This document shows positions 16,712-25,613 of a stretch of DNA of 64,000 bases, in pieces (position 1 is the stretch's first letter; every line of letters begins with the position of its first letter). Under the pieces are notes generated by a model. It worked only from the letters and a program-made list of their open reading frames with translations, did not search any database and had not been told where the DNA came from. This stretch comes from Streptomyces sp. NBC_00554 (lineage in GTDB: Bacteria; Actinomycetota; Actinomycetes; Streptomycetales; Streptomycetaceae), in NCBI RefSeq assembly GCF_041431135.1, contig NZ_CP107799.1:8494001-8558000 (forward strand), given 5' to 3'. Position numbers and translations under genes: made by a program.

Positions 16712-18234
16712 TCCGCCTCTGCCGGAGTCGTGCGCTCCGGTAGGAGGTCCAGGACCGCCCGCCGATGGGTGTCGCTGGTCGCGTCGTCGTAGGGGTCCGG
16801 GGTCGCCGGGACCTGGAGGCGGAGGACCGGGCCGGTGCCCAGGCGGGCGTAGCCCCGACCCGGGGGTACCTCACGGGTGGGCGTGGTGTGCGGGGGTGAG
16901 CCCAGTACCGCTTCCAGCTGGGCGGAGGACGCGGGACCGAGCACCACGCGCGCGCGGGTGTGCTGGCGGACGGCGTCGCTGAGGGAGTCCAGGCTGTCGA
17001 AGTGCTCGGCCACGACGACCGTGACACCGGCCGCGCGGCCATGGCGCAGGGGGACCTGGAGGAGTGACTGTGGGTCGTTGCGGCCGTCGACGGCGGCGAA
17101 GTGGCCCAGCGCGCTCGGGCGGTCCAGCAGGATCCACAGCGGGTGCTTGGTGTCGTCCGGCGCGGACTGGCCGGCCTGACGGGCGCGGTTCGCGGCGATG
17201 AGACGCCGTTCCGTCTCATGGGCGGCCCACTCCAGGCTCGCGAGCGCCCCGGCGAGCCCGCACTCGACGGCCAGCACACCCTCGCGGCCGGTCAGACACG
17301 CGTACTCGCCGGTGCCCGCTCCCTCCACGATCACGACATCGCCGTACTGGAGACACTGCAGGGCGATCGAGCGCAGCAGCGTGGTGGTGCCGCTGCCGGG
17401 CTCGCCCGCGACCAGCAGATGCGGCTCCGTGGAGCGGACTCCCGTGCGCCAGACGACCGGGGGGACGTCACGCTGTTCCTCGCCGTAGGTGAGGGGGAGC
17501 GTGCGCTGGACGTCGGCGGGGTCGGTGAAGCCGAGGACCGTCTCGCCGGGTGCGGTCACGAACCGCTGGGCGGCGATGTCGGTGGGGAGCGGCGGGAGGA
17601 CCGTGATTCTCAGCTCGTTGCCCTCCTCGTCCCACTCGAAGTGGTATTCGCGGCCGCGGCCGGACTTGGCGTGCAGCAGCTGCTCGATCCGGGCGCGGGA
17701 CTCCGCCTCGCCGTCGGTGAAGTACGCCGGGTAGCGGAGGAGGAGCCGGGACACACGTCCGTCCTCGTCGAAGTCGTACGAGGAGAAGGCCTTCTCCCAG
17801 TCGCCGCCGTGGGCGTAGAGGGGGGCGGGGTCCTCGGCCGCGGAGAAGTACGGGACCAGGGCCTCGTACAGCGACTGGAGGCGCTGGGTCTGCGACTCGT
17901 CGGGGCCCGTCGGCTCCGGGGCGGTGCGTTCGCGGCCCGCCCACGCTGCCGCCGCCATCAGCGTGATGACGGCGAGCAGCGGTCCGTACGGCACCAGTGC
18001 CACGACCAGGACCACCGAGGCCACCAGGAACAGCAGGGGCCCGCGCCGGTCCTTGGGCGTGGCGGCCCACTTGCGCCGTCCGGCAGCTGCCAGCCGGCGC
18101 AGTCCACGAGTGATCGTGATCAGCGGGTGGAGGACGTCGGTGGCGCTGTCGGCTGCCGTTCGGGCCAGATCCCGGCTTCGGGCGATCTGTGCGCTGCCGT
18201 TGCTCAGAATGCGGGGGAGAGGGCGCCGGGCCAC
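16690..18234 (-). CDS. sffA: SffA, SpoIIIE/FtsK-like sporulation septum protein
   Basis: 514 residues. In S. coelicolor SffA is brought by SmeA to sporulation septa and influences chromosome segregation into spores. Residues about 65-100 hold two closely spaced membrane segments; a DNA-translocase-like ATPase domain follows. The nucleotide-binding loop near residue 275 reads GEPGSGTTT: the invariant Lys of Walker A is Thr. The Walker B strand near residue 368 reads WILLDRP, with Arg after the Asp instead of Glu. Both changes were checked in the DNA. The protein therefore looks unable to hydrolyse ATP normally. The GTG at 18234 follows AGGAGA; smeA lies 35 bp upstream on the same strand, forming the smeA-sffA operon. 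Confidence 0.9.
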   Translation of the reverse strand: MARRPLPRILSNGSAQIARSRDLARTAADSATDVLHPLITITRGLRRLAAAGRRKWAATPKDRRGPLLFLVASVVLVVALVPYGPLLAVITLMAAAAWAGRERTAPEPTGPDESQTQRLQSLYEALVPYFSAAEDPAPLYAHGGDWEKAFSSYDFDEDGRVSRLLLRYPAYFTDGEAESRARIEQLLHAKSGRGREYHFEWDEEGNELRITVLPPLPTDIAAQRFVTAPGETVLGFTDPADVQRTLPLTYGEEQRDVPPVVWRTGVRSTEPHLLVAGEPGSGTTTLLRSIALQCLQYGDVVIVEGAGTGEYACLTGREGVLAVECGLAGALASLEWAAHETERRLIAANRARQAGQSAPDDTKHPLWILLDRPSALGHFAAVDGRNDPQSLLQVPLRHGRAAGVTVVVAEHFDSLDSLSDAVRQHTRARVVLGPASSAQLEAVLGSPPHTTPTREVPPGRGYARLGTGPVLRLQVPATPDPYDDATSDTHRRAVLDLLPERTTPAEAEISPSGV

Positions 18235-18269
18235 TGCTGTCTCCTGATGGTGCGTGCGAGAGAGGGACG

Positions 18270-18464
18270 TCAGAACTTGATCCCGCCGAGGAGGCCCGCA
18301 AGGCTCTCCCCGCCGGCCTTGATGCTCGGAGCGATGGCCGTGCTCGCCATGTAGAACCCGAACAGCGCGGCCACAAAGGCATGCGACGCCTTGAGCCCGT
18401 CCTTCTTGAAGAAGAGGAAGACGATGATGCCGAGGAGGACGACGCCTGAGATGGACAGAATCAT
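18270..18464 (-). CDS. smeA: SmeA, small sporulation membrane protein
   Basis: 64 residues. The N-terminal hydrophobic helix (MILSISGVVLLGIIVFLFF) is followed by a short basic KKDGLKASHAF turn, a second hydrophobic stretch (VAALFGFYMASTAIAP), and a C-terminal tail SLAGLLGGIKF. Size, two-helix architecture and position directly before the FtsK-like gene match SmeA, which recruits SffA to sporulation septa in Streptomyces. The ATG at 18464 has AGGAGAG 8 nt upstream. In S. coelicolor the pair is switched on during sporulation; I did not find an exact WhiA GACAC box in the 259-bp upstream region. Confidence 0.9.
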   Translation of the reverse strand: MILSISGVVLLGIIVFLFFKKDGLKASHAFVAALFGFYMASTAIAPSIKAGGESLAGLLGGIKF

Positions 18465-18723
18465 TTGAGCTCTCCTGGTTCGTGGGGACAGTCACCATGA
18501 GTTCTTCCAGGATCACAGCATGTATCCATACGATAAAAGGTGCAACTGAGTGAATTTCCGCTGATTTCACCCGAGTGGCGGACCCTTTTGGGCCGCCTGA
18601 ACAGGTCTGTTCCGTCCGGCAAGTCCGTTGTGATCCTTGCCGCAGGCCGTGCCGGTCATGTGGAGCCGGAGCCAGTACGCTGGCGATTCACCCGAACGGT
18701 TGCAGTGAGAGGCGGTCCGGCCG

Positions 18724-19116
18724 ATGAGTGAAGCCCCCGACCCCGAGGTCGTGGAGCTGGCGACCAAGATCTTTGATCTGGCGCGCCGTGGCGAGACCGA
18801 GGCGCTCGTGGCGTACGTCGACGCCGGCGTTCCCGCCAACCTCACCAACGACCGTGGCGACTCGCTCGTGATGCTCGCCGCCTACCACGGCCATGCCGAG
18901 GCCGTACGCGCCCTGCTGGAGCGCGGCGCCGAGGCGGACCGCATCAACGACCGGGGTCAGACACCGCTCGCCGGTGCTGTCTTCAAGGGCGAGGAAGCCG
19001 TGATCCGGGTGCTCCTGGACGGTGGCGCCGATCCGGCCGCGGGCACCCCCTCGGCCGTCGACACGGCGCGCATGTTCGCCAAGGCCGAGCTGCTCGAGTT
19101 GTTCGGTACACGATGA
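18724..19116 (+). CDS. ankyrin-repeat protein
   Basis: 130 residues. After an N-terminal helix (PEVVELATKIFDLARRGETE) come about three ankyrin repeats: VAYVDAGVPANLTNDRGDSL, VMLAAYHGHAEAVRALLERG, and AEADRINDRGQTPLAGAVFK followed by VIRVLLDGGADP. The loops and the helix-turn-helix spacing are normal. Such single-domain proteins act by protein-protein contact; the partner is unknown. It is divergent from smeA and shares its upstream region, but there is no direct evidence that it works with SmeA/SffA. The ATG at 18724 follows GAGAGGCGG at long spacing. Confidence 0.92.
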   Translation: MSEAPDPEVVELATKIFDLARRGETEALVAYVDAGVPANLTNDRGDSLVMLAAYHGHAEAVRALLERGAEADRINDRGQTPLAGAVFKGEEAVIRVLLDGGADPAAGTPSAVDTARMFAKAELLELFGTR

Positions 19117-19416
19117 CTTAGATGCTCTGACCAGGCAAAACGCAAAAAATCGGGGAGGCGGTGCGGGGGCGCCGGAAATGCGGTCGCGGCGGGAAGAACC
19201 GCTGGGTCATCATGACGTCGTGATTCACGGACGTGATGGCTGGGCAGGTGTTGCCGCACCGCGCGGGCCGTGATGCGGCCCGCATGGGCCACCTACGAGA
19301 GGCAGAGGAAGATGGTCTTCAGCAAGCAAGAAACGGCGGGCGCTCCGACGTGTTGTCACGCGGCCAGGTAATGCAGGATCCCGGTTGCGTCGACGCTTGA
19401 TGTGAGGCTGTTTCCC
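19117..19416. other. 300-bp intergenic region
   Basis: No gene seen. It contains one hairpin, GCGGGCC (19263-19269) pairing with GGCCCGC (19277-19283) over a 7-nt loop, which may be a weak terminator for the ankyrin gene. The upstream part is unusually A-rich for the genome (around 19136-19150). Confidence 0.4.
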
Positions 19417-20835
19417 ATGTTCGATCCGGTCATAGCGCCCAGCGGTACGCTGCTCGGCCTGCTCCAGAGGGGCCGCGGCGACGGCACGCTGCACGCGCTC
19501 ACCGCACCGCGCGCCGAAGCGCTCGCGGCGCTCAACCACTGTGTGCTGAGCGACCCCCGCCACGACTGGCAGGTGGAGAACCGCTCGCTCTACTACGCCC
19601 GTCTCTACCTCGACCTGAGCGGTGAGCTCGACGAGATCGAGCGGCACCTCTTCGACGTGGAGGACGTCCTCGACGACTGCGAGTCACGCACCGGGCTCGC
19701 CCTCGCGGTGCTCGGACACCTCGCCTCGTACGGCAGGCAGGACGCGCTCGAACTGCTGCGCAAGTACGCCGCCTCCGGCGCCAACTGGGCCTGGGCGCTC
19801 GACGAGCTGGCCCTGCGCGACGACGACGCGGGTCTGCGGGCCCTGGCCGCGCCCGTACTGGCCCGTTTCCCGGCCGACGCGGAGGGTGAGGCCGCACTCG
19901 CCGCCACCGTGCGCGACGCCTTCGAACCACGGCCCTGGCGGCTGTGGGCCGACGATCCGCGCGAATCCATCGGCACGCGCGTGCGTGCGGCCCAGGAACA
20001 GGGCTCCTTCGACCGCTGGCAGCGCCAGATGCGACCGGCCGGGCCCCGCCCGGGATGGAGCGTGCAGGCCGTCTTCGAGTGGGCCCAACAGGGCATCGAA
20101 CGCGGGGCCGCACTCCATGTCCCCGCCGCCCGCTGCCTCAGTGCCGTCGCGGGCCCCGAGGACCGGCCCGAGATCGTCGAGGCCGCCCGCGGCGGCGACG
20201 ACGGAGCCCGCTGCACCGCCTTGCGCTATCTCGCCGACAGCAACGATCCGGACGCCCTCGACCTGATCGAGGGCGCGGCGGCCACCGGTTCGCCGACCGC
20301 GGCCGAGGCCGCCGTGGAGGCCTTCGAACGGATGCGCAGTGTCGCCGCCGTCGACCGGGCGCGGAACTGGGCCCACCGGCCCGACGCCCTGGGGGCCGCC
20401 GCGGGCCGGATGCTCGCCTGCCGGGGCGGTACGCAGGACAGCGAACTGGTCCTGGGCGCGCTGCGCGAGGCCGTACGCGGCGAGGGCCCCGACGCGCCGA
20501 CGCTGTGGACCCTCGTCGACGGGGCCGGGCGGCTCGGCATCATCTGTGCCGCACCCGTCCTGCGGCATGTGTACCGCGAGACCGCCTCGTCCCATCTGCG
20601 CGGGCGCGCCGCCCGCGCACTCGCCGCCACCGATCCGTCCTTCCCCGCCGGCTTCGCCGTCGAGTGCCTGTGGGACTGCGAGGAATCCACCCGCGAGGTG
20701 GCCGCACGGCACGCCGAGACCGGTGATGCACGTGTTGTCGATCAGTTGCGCCGGCTGGCGGCAGATCCAGCCGAAGAGGCCGAGGTACAGACAGCGGTAC
20801 GGAGCAGAATCGGGCCGGACATGCCCGCCGTATGA
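19417..20835 (+). CDS. HEAT-repeat-like protein
   Basis: 472 residues made almost wholly of Ala- and Leu-rich helical pairs, many ending in the Ala-Leu-x-x-Asp or CTALRYLADSNDPDAL type typical of HEAT/PBS lyase repeats (for example ARCLSAVAGPEDRPEIVEAA and RAARALAATDPSFPAGFAVE). No enzyme motif, membrane segment or signal peptide. HEAT proteins act as scaffolds; the partner here is unknown. The ATG at 19417 is preceded by GTGAGG; a GTG 15 bp upstream is possible. A small inverted repeat at 20894-20906 (GAGCG-CAA-CGCTC) lies between its end and the glycosyltransferase operon. Confidence 0.85.
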   Translation: MFDPVIAPSGTLLGLLQRGRGDGTLHALTAPRAEALAALNHCVLSDPRHDWQVENRSLYYARLYLDLSGELDEIERHLFDVEDVLDDCESRTGLALAVLGHLASYGRQDALELLRKYAASGANWAWALDELALRDDDAGLRALAAPVLARFPADAEGEAALAATVRDAFEPRPWRLWADDPRESIGTRVRAAQEQGSFDRWQRQMRPAGPRPGWSVQAVFEWAQQGIERGAALHVPAARCLSAVAGPEDRPEIVEAARGGDDGARCTALRYLADSNDPDALDLIEGAAATGSPTAAEAAVEAFERMRSVAAVDRARNWAHRPDALGAAAGRMLACRGGTQDSELVLGALREAVRGEGPDAPTLWTLVDGAGRLGIICAAPVLRHVYRETASSHLRGRAARALAATDPSFPAGFAVECLWDCEESTREVAARHAETGDARVVDQLRRLAADPAEEAEVQTAVRSRIGPDMPAV

Positions 20836-20974
20836 ACGTTCGGTGACCCGGGAGTCAGGAAGTCATGGACGCGGGCTGACCTGGACGGGTGCGGAGCGCA
20901 ACGCTCATGGGACGTTCCCCGTACGGAAAGATCCACGTTGACGCGGGCACGTCCAGCGGGGCGACAACACGAGT

Positions 20975-22099
20975 ATGCGTGTCGTCATCGTGACCGAATC
21001 CTTTCCCCCCGATGTGAACGGCGTGGCCCACTGCGCGCTTCAGACCGCCCGGCACCTCGTCGATCGCGGTCACGTTCCCCTCGTCGTCGCCCCGGCCACC
21101 GCCGCCGGGAGCGGGCCCGACGCCACCGCGCCGTGCCCTGTCGTCCGTATCCCCTCCATTCCGCTCCCGGGCTACCCCCAGGTCCGCGTCGCTCTCCCCA
21201 GCCGACGCGTCGCCGCGGCGATCACCGAACACCGCGCCGACATCGTCCACCTGGCCAGCCCCTTCATCCTCGGCGTCCGCGGTATGGCCGCGGCCGCCCG
21301 GCTCGGCATCCCCGCCGTCGCCGTCTACCAGACCGACCTGGCCGGATACGCCCGTACGTACGTGGGCGCCGGCGAAGCCACGGCGTGGCGGCGCATTCGC
21401 TCCGTGCACGCCGCCGCCGACCGGACACTCGCCCCGTCCAGCGTGGCCCTGCACGACCTAGAGGCACACGGTGTGCCGCGGGTGAAGCTGTGGGCGCGTG
21501 GCGTGGACACCGTCCGCTTCCGTCCCGACCGCCGGGACGAGGCGATGCGCCGCGAGCTGGCGCCCAACGGCGAGCTGATCGTCGGCTATGTCGGCCGGCT
21601 CGCCCCCGAGAAGCAGGTCGAACTGCTCGCCGGGGTCTGCGGCCTGGACGGCGTACGCGTCGTGATCGTCGGGGACGGGCCGAGCCAGACCAGCCTCACC
21701 GAACAGTTGCCCGGCGCCGTCTTCCTCGGTCGTCGCACGGGTGACGAACTCGCCCGGATCTTCGCCTCGCTGGACGTCTTCGCGCACACCGGTCCCTTCG
21801 AGACCTTCTGCCAGACCGTGCAGGAGGCCATGGCCAGCGGGGTGCCCGTCGTCGCGCCGGCCGCGGGCGGACCGCTCGACCTGGTGGCCCACGGGCGTAC
21901 CGGGCTGCTGGTGCCGCCGCGCGACGCTGCCGCCGTACGGGACGCGGTGTGGTCCCTGGCCGGCGATCCGGCGCTGCGGGCCGCCTACGGCGCCGCCGCG
22001 CGGGACATGGTCGAGGGCCGCACCTGGGCCGCCGTCGGCGATCAGCTCATCGGGCACTACAGCGATGTGCTCTCCGCACGGACGGTGGTGGCGGCATGA
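20975..22099 (+). CDS. GT4 glycosyltransferase, MgtA-like
   Basis: 374 residues, GT-B fold. The N-terminal acceptor domain begins MRVVIVTESFPPDVNGVAHC and includes HLASPFILGVRG; the C-terminal donor domain has VGYVGRLAPEKQVELLAGVC and the EX7E nucleotide-sugar motif in FETFCQTVQEAMASGVPVVA. This pattern is closest to the actinobacterial alpha-mannosyltransferase MgtA, which adds mannose to glucuronosyl diacylglycerol; the donor here is probably GDP-mannose (inference). It is cytoplasmic and membrane-associated. Its stop codon overlaps the start of the second glycosyltransferase (ATGA), so the two are translationally coupled. Confidence 0.92.
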   Translation: MRVVIVTESFPPDVNGVAHCALQTARHLVDRGHVPLVVAPATAAGSGPDATAPCPVVRIPSIPLPGYPQVRVALPSRRVAAAITEHRADIVHLASPFILGVRGMAAAARLGIPAVAVYQTDLAGYARTYVGAGEATAWRRIRSVHAAADRTLAPSSVALHDLEAHGVPRVKLWARGVDTVRFRPDRRDEAMRRELAPNGELIVGYVGRLAPEKQVELLAGVCGLDGVRVVIVGDGPSQTSLTEQLPGAVFLGRRTGDELARIFASLDVFAHTGPFETFCQTVQEAMASGVPVVAPAAGGPLDLVAHGRTGLLVPPRDAAAVRDAVWSLAGDPALRAAYGAAARDMVEGRTWAAVGDQLIGHYSDVLSARTVVAA

Positions 22100-23250
22100 G
22101 CCTGCGCATCGTACGGCTGGCGAACTTCGTCGCCCCCGCATCCGGCGGCCTGCGCACCGCGCTGCGGGAGCTGGGCACCGGCTACCGGGCCGCGGGGCAC
22201 GAGCCGGTGCTCATCGTCCCCGGTGAGCGCGCCACGGACCGGGAGACCGAACAGGGGCGCGTCATCACGCTGCCCGGGCCGGTGCTGCCCGGCACCGGCG
22301 GCTACCGCGTGCTCACCGACAAGCGGAGGGTCGCCCGGCTCCTGGAGTCGCTCGCACCCGACCGCCTCGAGGTCTCCGACCGGACCACCCTGCGCTGGAC
22401 CGGCGTCTGGGCACGGCGGGCCCGGGTGCCCGCCGTGATGGTCTCCCACGAGACCGCCGACGGCGTGCTGCGGACCTGGGGGCTCCCCGAGGGGATGGCC
22501 CGGCGCACCGCCGACGCCCTCAACGTGCGTACGGCACACACCTATTCACGTGTCGTGTGCACCACGGAGTTCGCCGAGCGCGAGTTCGTCCGCATCGGCG
22601 CCCGCAACGTCGTACGCGCCCCGCTGGGCGTCGACCTGGTGGGACGGGACCCCTCGCTGCGGGATCCCGCGGTGCGTGCCCGCTACGCGCGCGCGGACGA
22701 GGCCCTGCTCGTGATGTGCTCCAGGCTGTCCGTGGAGAAGCGGCCCGGTACGGCGCTGGACGGCCTTGAGGCGCTGCTGCGGCGCGGACAGCGTGCGGTC
22801 CTCGTCGTCGCCGGGGACGGACCGCTGCGGGCCCGGCTCGAACAGCGCGCCCGGGAGCGGAGGTTGCCCGTCACCTTCCTCGGACACCTCGCGGACCGCG
22901 CCGCGCTCGGCGCGCTCCAGGCCTCCGCCGACGTCTGCCTGGCCCCCGGGCCCGCCGAGACGTTCGGGCTCGCCGCCCTGGAGGCGATGGCCTGCGGTAC
23001 GCCCGTGGTGGCCAGCTCGCTGTCCGCCCTGCCGGAGGTCATCGGCTCCGCCGGGGCCACCGCCGCGGACAGCGGGGACTCCTTCGCGGACGCGGTACGG
23101 CTGCTCCTTGGGCGTCCCGAGGGTGCGCGCAGGGAGGCCGCACGCGCGCGTGCCGAGTGTTTCGGGTGGGGCACCGCCGTCGAGGGCTTCCTCGCCGCGC
23201 ACGACGCGGTGGTCGAGGTGCGGCCGCGCCTGCAGGAGGGCGTGGGATGA
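22096..23250 (+). CDS. GT4 glycosyltransferase
   Basis: 384 residues, GT-B fold, related to the preceding enzyme but clearly distinct. N-terminal domain: RIVRLANFVAPASGGLRTAL, with DRTTLRWTGVWARRARVPAV. C-terminal domain: MCSRLSVEKRPGTALDGLEA and the EX7E motif in AETFGLAALEAMACGTPVVA. Two sequential GT4 enzymes usually build a disaccharide on a lipid or polymer carrier. The ATG at 22096 overlaps the upstream stop, and its own stop overlaps the SGNH hydrolase start, so all three are made from one coupled message. Confidence 0.92.
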   Translation: MSLRIVRLANFVAPASGGLRTALRELGTGYRAAGHEPVLIVPGERATDRETEQGRVITLPGPVLPGTGGYRVLTDKRRVARLLESLAPDRLEVSDRTTLRWTGVWARRARVPAVMVSHETADGVLRTWGLPEGMARRTADALNVRTAHTYSRVVCTTEFAEREFVRIGARNVVRAPLGVDLVGRDPSLRDPAVRARYARADEALLVMCSRLSVEKRPGTALDGLEALLRRGQRAVLVVAGDGPLRARLEQRARERRLPVTFLGHLADRAALGALQASADVCLAPGPAETFGLAALEAMACGTPVVASSLSALPEVIGSAGATAADSGDSFADAVRLLLGRPEGARREAARARAECFGWGTAVEGFLAAHDAVVEVRPRLQEGVG

Positions 23251-24104
23251 GACCGCTGCGTTTCGTGGCCCTCGGGGACTCGCTGACGGAAGGGGTGGGC
23301 GATCCCGTCGGCGAGGAATGGCGGGGGTGGGCCGCACTGCTCGCGCAGGGGCTCGCCCCGGCGGACGCACCCGTGGAGTTCATCAACCTGGCGGTGAGCG
23401 GCGCCCAGACGCGTGACGTGCTGGAACGCCAGACGCCGGAGGCGATGGCACTCGGCCCTGACGTGGTCTCCGTCGTCATAGGCGTCAACGACACGCTGCG
23501 GTACACCTTCGACATCCACTCCGTGGCCGCCCGACTCGACAAGGTGTACGCGGCGTTCCGGGCTCAGGGAGCGGTGGTGATGACGGCCTGTCTGCCGGAT
23601 CCCGGCTACATGCTCGGGCTGCCGGGTGCCCTGGCGCGGCCGCTGGCCCGGCGGCAGCGGGCCGTCAACGCGGTGGTCCACGCGCTGTCCGAGCGGTACG
23701 GGGCGCTGCATCTGCACGCCGCGGAGGAGGACTGGCTGAAGGACCGCGCGATGTGGAGCGCGGACAAACTGCATCCGGGGGAGCAGGGGCACCGGGCGCT
23801 CGCGCTCCGGTTCCACGCGCTGCTCGCCGAGCAGGGCATCGCCACCGGTGTCCAGCCCTCGGCCGAACCAGAGTTCCCCGCGCCCACGCGGTCGGCGAGC
23901 CTCTGGTGGCTGGCGACCGCCGGGACCGGCTGGGTCGCCAGGCGGTGCACCGATCTGCTGCCGCAGCTGCTCACCCTCGCCGCCGCCGAGGTACGTCACA
24001 AGGCGCGCGGTACCAGCGCACGCCTCGACCTGAGCGCCTCGCACGCCGTGTCGGCCGCGCTGGCCGCCCTGTCGGTGAGTGAACAGCAGCCGGACCCGGC
24101 ATGA
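23247..24104 (+). CDS. SGNH/GDSL-type hydrolase
   Basis: 285 residues. The SGNH catalytic blocks are present: GDSLTEG near the N-terminus (nucleophile Ser), NLAVSGAQT (Gly block), GVNDTL (Asn) and DKLHPGEQGH (Asp-His). No signal peptide, so the enzyme is cytoplasmic. The C-terminal 60 residues (after about 225) form an extra helical segment not needed for the fold. Such enzymes are esterases or lipases; coupling with two glycosyltransferases suggests it trims or de-esterifies a glycolipid or sugar product (inference). The ATG at 23247 overlaps the upstream stop. Confidence 0.9.
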   Translation: MRPLRFVALGDSLTEGVGDPVGEEWRGWAALLAQGLAPADAPVEFINLAVSGAQTRDVLERQTPEAMALGPDVVSVVIGVNDTLRYTFDIHSVAARLDKVYAAFRAQGAVVMTACLPDPGYMLGLPGALARPLARRQRAVNAVVHALSERYGALHLHAAEEDWLKDRAMWSADKLHPGEQGHRALALRFHALLAEQGIATGVQPSAEPEFPAPTRSASLWWLATAGTGWVARRCTDLLPQLLTLAAAEVRHKARGTSARLDLSASHAVSAALAALSVSEQQPDPA

Positions 24105-24113
24105 CGGTCCGGC
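24089..24113. terminator. hairpin terminator between the SGNH hydrolase and pxpC
   Basis: GCCGGACC (24089-24096) pairs perfectly with GGTCCGGC (24106-24113) across a 9-nt loop. It spans the stop codon of the hydrolase and lies 16 bp from the convergent pxpC stop. Confidence 0.7.
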
Positions 24114-24129
24114 TTCGTCTCGGGCCGCT

Positions 24130-24999
24130 TCATCGTCGTCGTACGGCCACGAAGCGGACCGGCGTGCCGGGGACGGCCTGAGCGGCCGCCGGGAGATCGG
24201 CCGGGCGGACGACAGCGATCACCGGGTACCCGCCGGTGGTCGGGTGGTCGGCCAGGAAGACGACCGGTCTGCCGTCGGGCGGTACCTGGACGGCACCCAG
24301 GACCATGCCCTCACTGGGGAGTTCGCCGGAAACGGCCCTCTCCAGTGAGGGCCCTTCCGTCCGCAGGCCGATGCGGTTGCTCGCCGCCGACACCCGGTAG
24401 GGGCGGGTGGTGAGGGTGCGCAGCGCCGAGGCCGTGAACCAGTCGTCGCGCGGGCCCGGCGTCACCCGCAGGACCAGTTCGGACGGCGGCGCGGGCTGCG
24501 GAACCACGTCCACGCGCGCGTGGAGGGCGTCGGGGCGTCCCAGGGGCAGCACCATGCCGTCCGTGAGGGGCGGGGGGCCGAGGCCCGAGAGGAGGTCCGT
24601 GGAGCGGCTGCCGAGGACCGGATCCACGGCGACTCCGCCGGAGACGGCCACATAGCTGCGGAGTCCCGCGCGCGCGGGGCCCACGTCGAGGAGCGCGCCG
24701 GCCGGCACGCGTACGGGCGCTCCCCAGGGTGCGGGACGCCCGTCCACGGTGACCGGGCATGGCGCACCCGCCACCGCCACGGTGACGGATGAACGCGGGC
24801 GCAGGGCACACCCGTTCACCGTCGTCTCCAGGACGGCCGCTTCCGGGGAGTTCCCGACGAGGCGGTTGGCCAGCGCCGCCGCAGGTCCGTCGAGCGCGCC
24901 GGAGCGCGGTACCCCGAGGTGGGCGTGGCCGGGGCGGCCCTGATCCTGGACGGTGGTCAGGGCCCCGGCACGTACGACGGAAAGAGCCCGGTCGGTCAT
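24130..24999 (-). CDS. pxpC: 5-oxoprolinase subunit PxpC (biotin-dependent carboxylase-like, KipA)
   Basis: 289 residues. Part of the prokaryotic 5-oxoprolinase PxpABC, which uses ATP to open 5-oxoproline to glutamate. Signature stretches are GALTTVQDQGRPGHAHLGVP and SGALDGPAAALANRLVGN at the N-terminus, then PGPRDDWF, SNRIGLRTEG and the C-terminal FLADHPTTGGYPVIAVV, all typical of KipA. The ATG at 24999 overlaps the pxpB stop codon, so translation is coupled. It is last in the operon and converges with the SGNH hydrolase. The length is close to the usual 290-330 residues. Confidence 0.95.
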   Translation of the reverse strand: MTDRALSVVRAGALTTVQDQGRPGHAHLGVPRSGALDGPAAALANRLVGNSPEAAVLETTVNGCALRPRSSVTVAVAGAPCPVTVDGRPAPWGAPVRVPAGALLDVGPARAGLRSYVAVSGGVAVDPVLGSRSTDLLSGLGPPPLTDGMVLPLGRPDALHARVDVVPQPAPPSELVLRVTPGPRDDWFTASALRTLTTRPYRVSAASNRIGLRTEGPSLERAVSGELPSEGMVLGAVQVPPDGRPVVFLADHPTTGGYPVIAVVRPADLPAAAQAVPGTPVRFVAVRRR

Positions 25000-25613
25000 G
25001 AGTGCCTCGTCGGTACGAAACGGACCCGGGTACCCGGAGCCAACAGCGCGGCCGGCACGCGCGCGTGGTCCCACAGCACCGCGTCCGTCGTCCCGATCAA
25101 CTGCCAGCCGCCCGGCGAGGAGCGCGGGTACACGCCGGTGTACGGGCCCGCGAGCGCCACGGAACCGGCCGGAACCGTCGTACGCGGAGTCGCCCGGCGG
25201 GGAACGTCGTACCCGGAGGGCAGACCTGTCAGGTAACTGAAGCCGGGCGCGAACCCGCAGAAGGCGACGCGGAATTCGGCCGCCGCGTGGATCTCCGGCA
25301 CGTCCTGCTCGGGCACCCCCCACAGGGCCGCGACGTCCGCCAGGTCGGGACCGTCGTACCGTACGGGGATCTCGATCGCCCGCTCCGCGCGCGTGGGCAG
25401 TGCGGGGATGTCCCAGGAGGCGAGACGGGCCGCCAGGCGCGCGGGGTCGTTCACGCCGTCCAGGAGGACCGTGCGGGCCGCGGGGACGATCTCCGCGACC
25501 GAGAAGGAGCCGTCCGCGCGGCGGCGCAGCAGTTCGGCGTGCAGGGCCTGGGCCTCCTCGCCCGAGGAGACCTCGATGAGCAGGGCTCGCTCACCGACCG
25601 GCAGTGCCCTCAT
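24996..25613 (-). CDS. pxpB: 5-oxoprolinase subunit PxpB (KipI)
   Basis: 205 residues. Partner of PxpC in the 5-oxoprolinase complex; in B. subtilis the homologue KipI also inhibits the kinase KinA. Recognisable parts are GERALLIEV at the N-terminus, the FCGFAPGFSYLTGLP motif, and the C-terminal SSPGGWQLIGTTD block, all family signatures. The ATG at 25613 overlaps the pxpA stop codon. No membrane segments. Given the complete pxpABC set and transporter, the metabolic role is much more likely here than kinase inhibition. Confidence 0.95.
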   Translation of the reverse strand: MRALPVGERALLIEVSSGEEAQALHAELLRRRADGSFSVAEIVPAARTVLLDGVNDPARLAARLASWDIPALPTRAERAIEIPVRYDGPDLADVAALWGVPEQDVPEIHAAAEFRVAFCGFAPGFSYLTGLPSGYDVPRRATPRTTVPAGSVALAGPYTGVYPRSSPGGWQLIGTTDAVLWDHARVPAALLAPGTRVRFVPTRHS

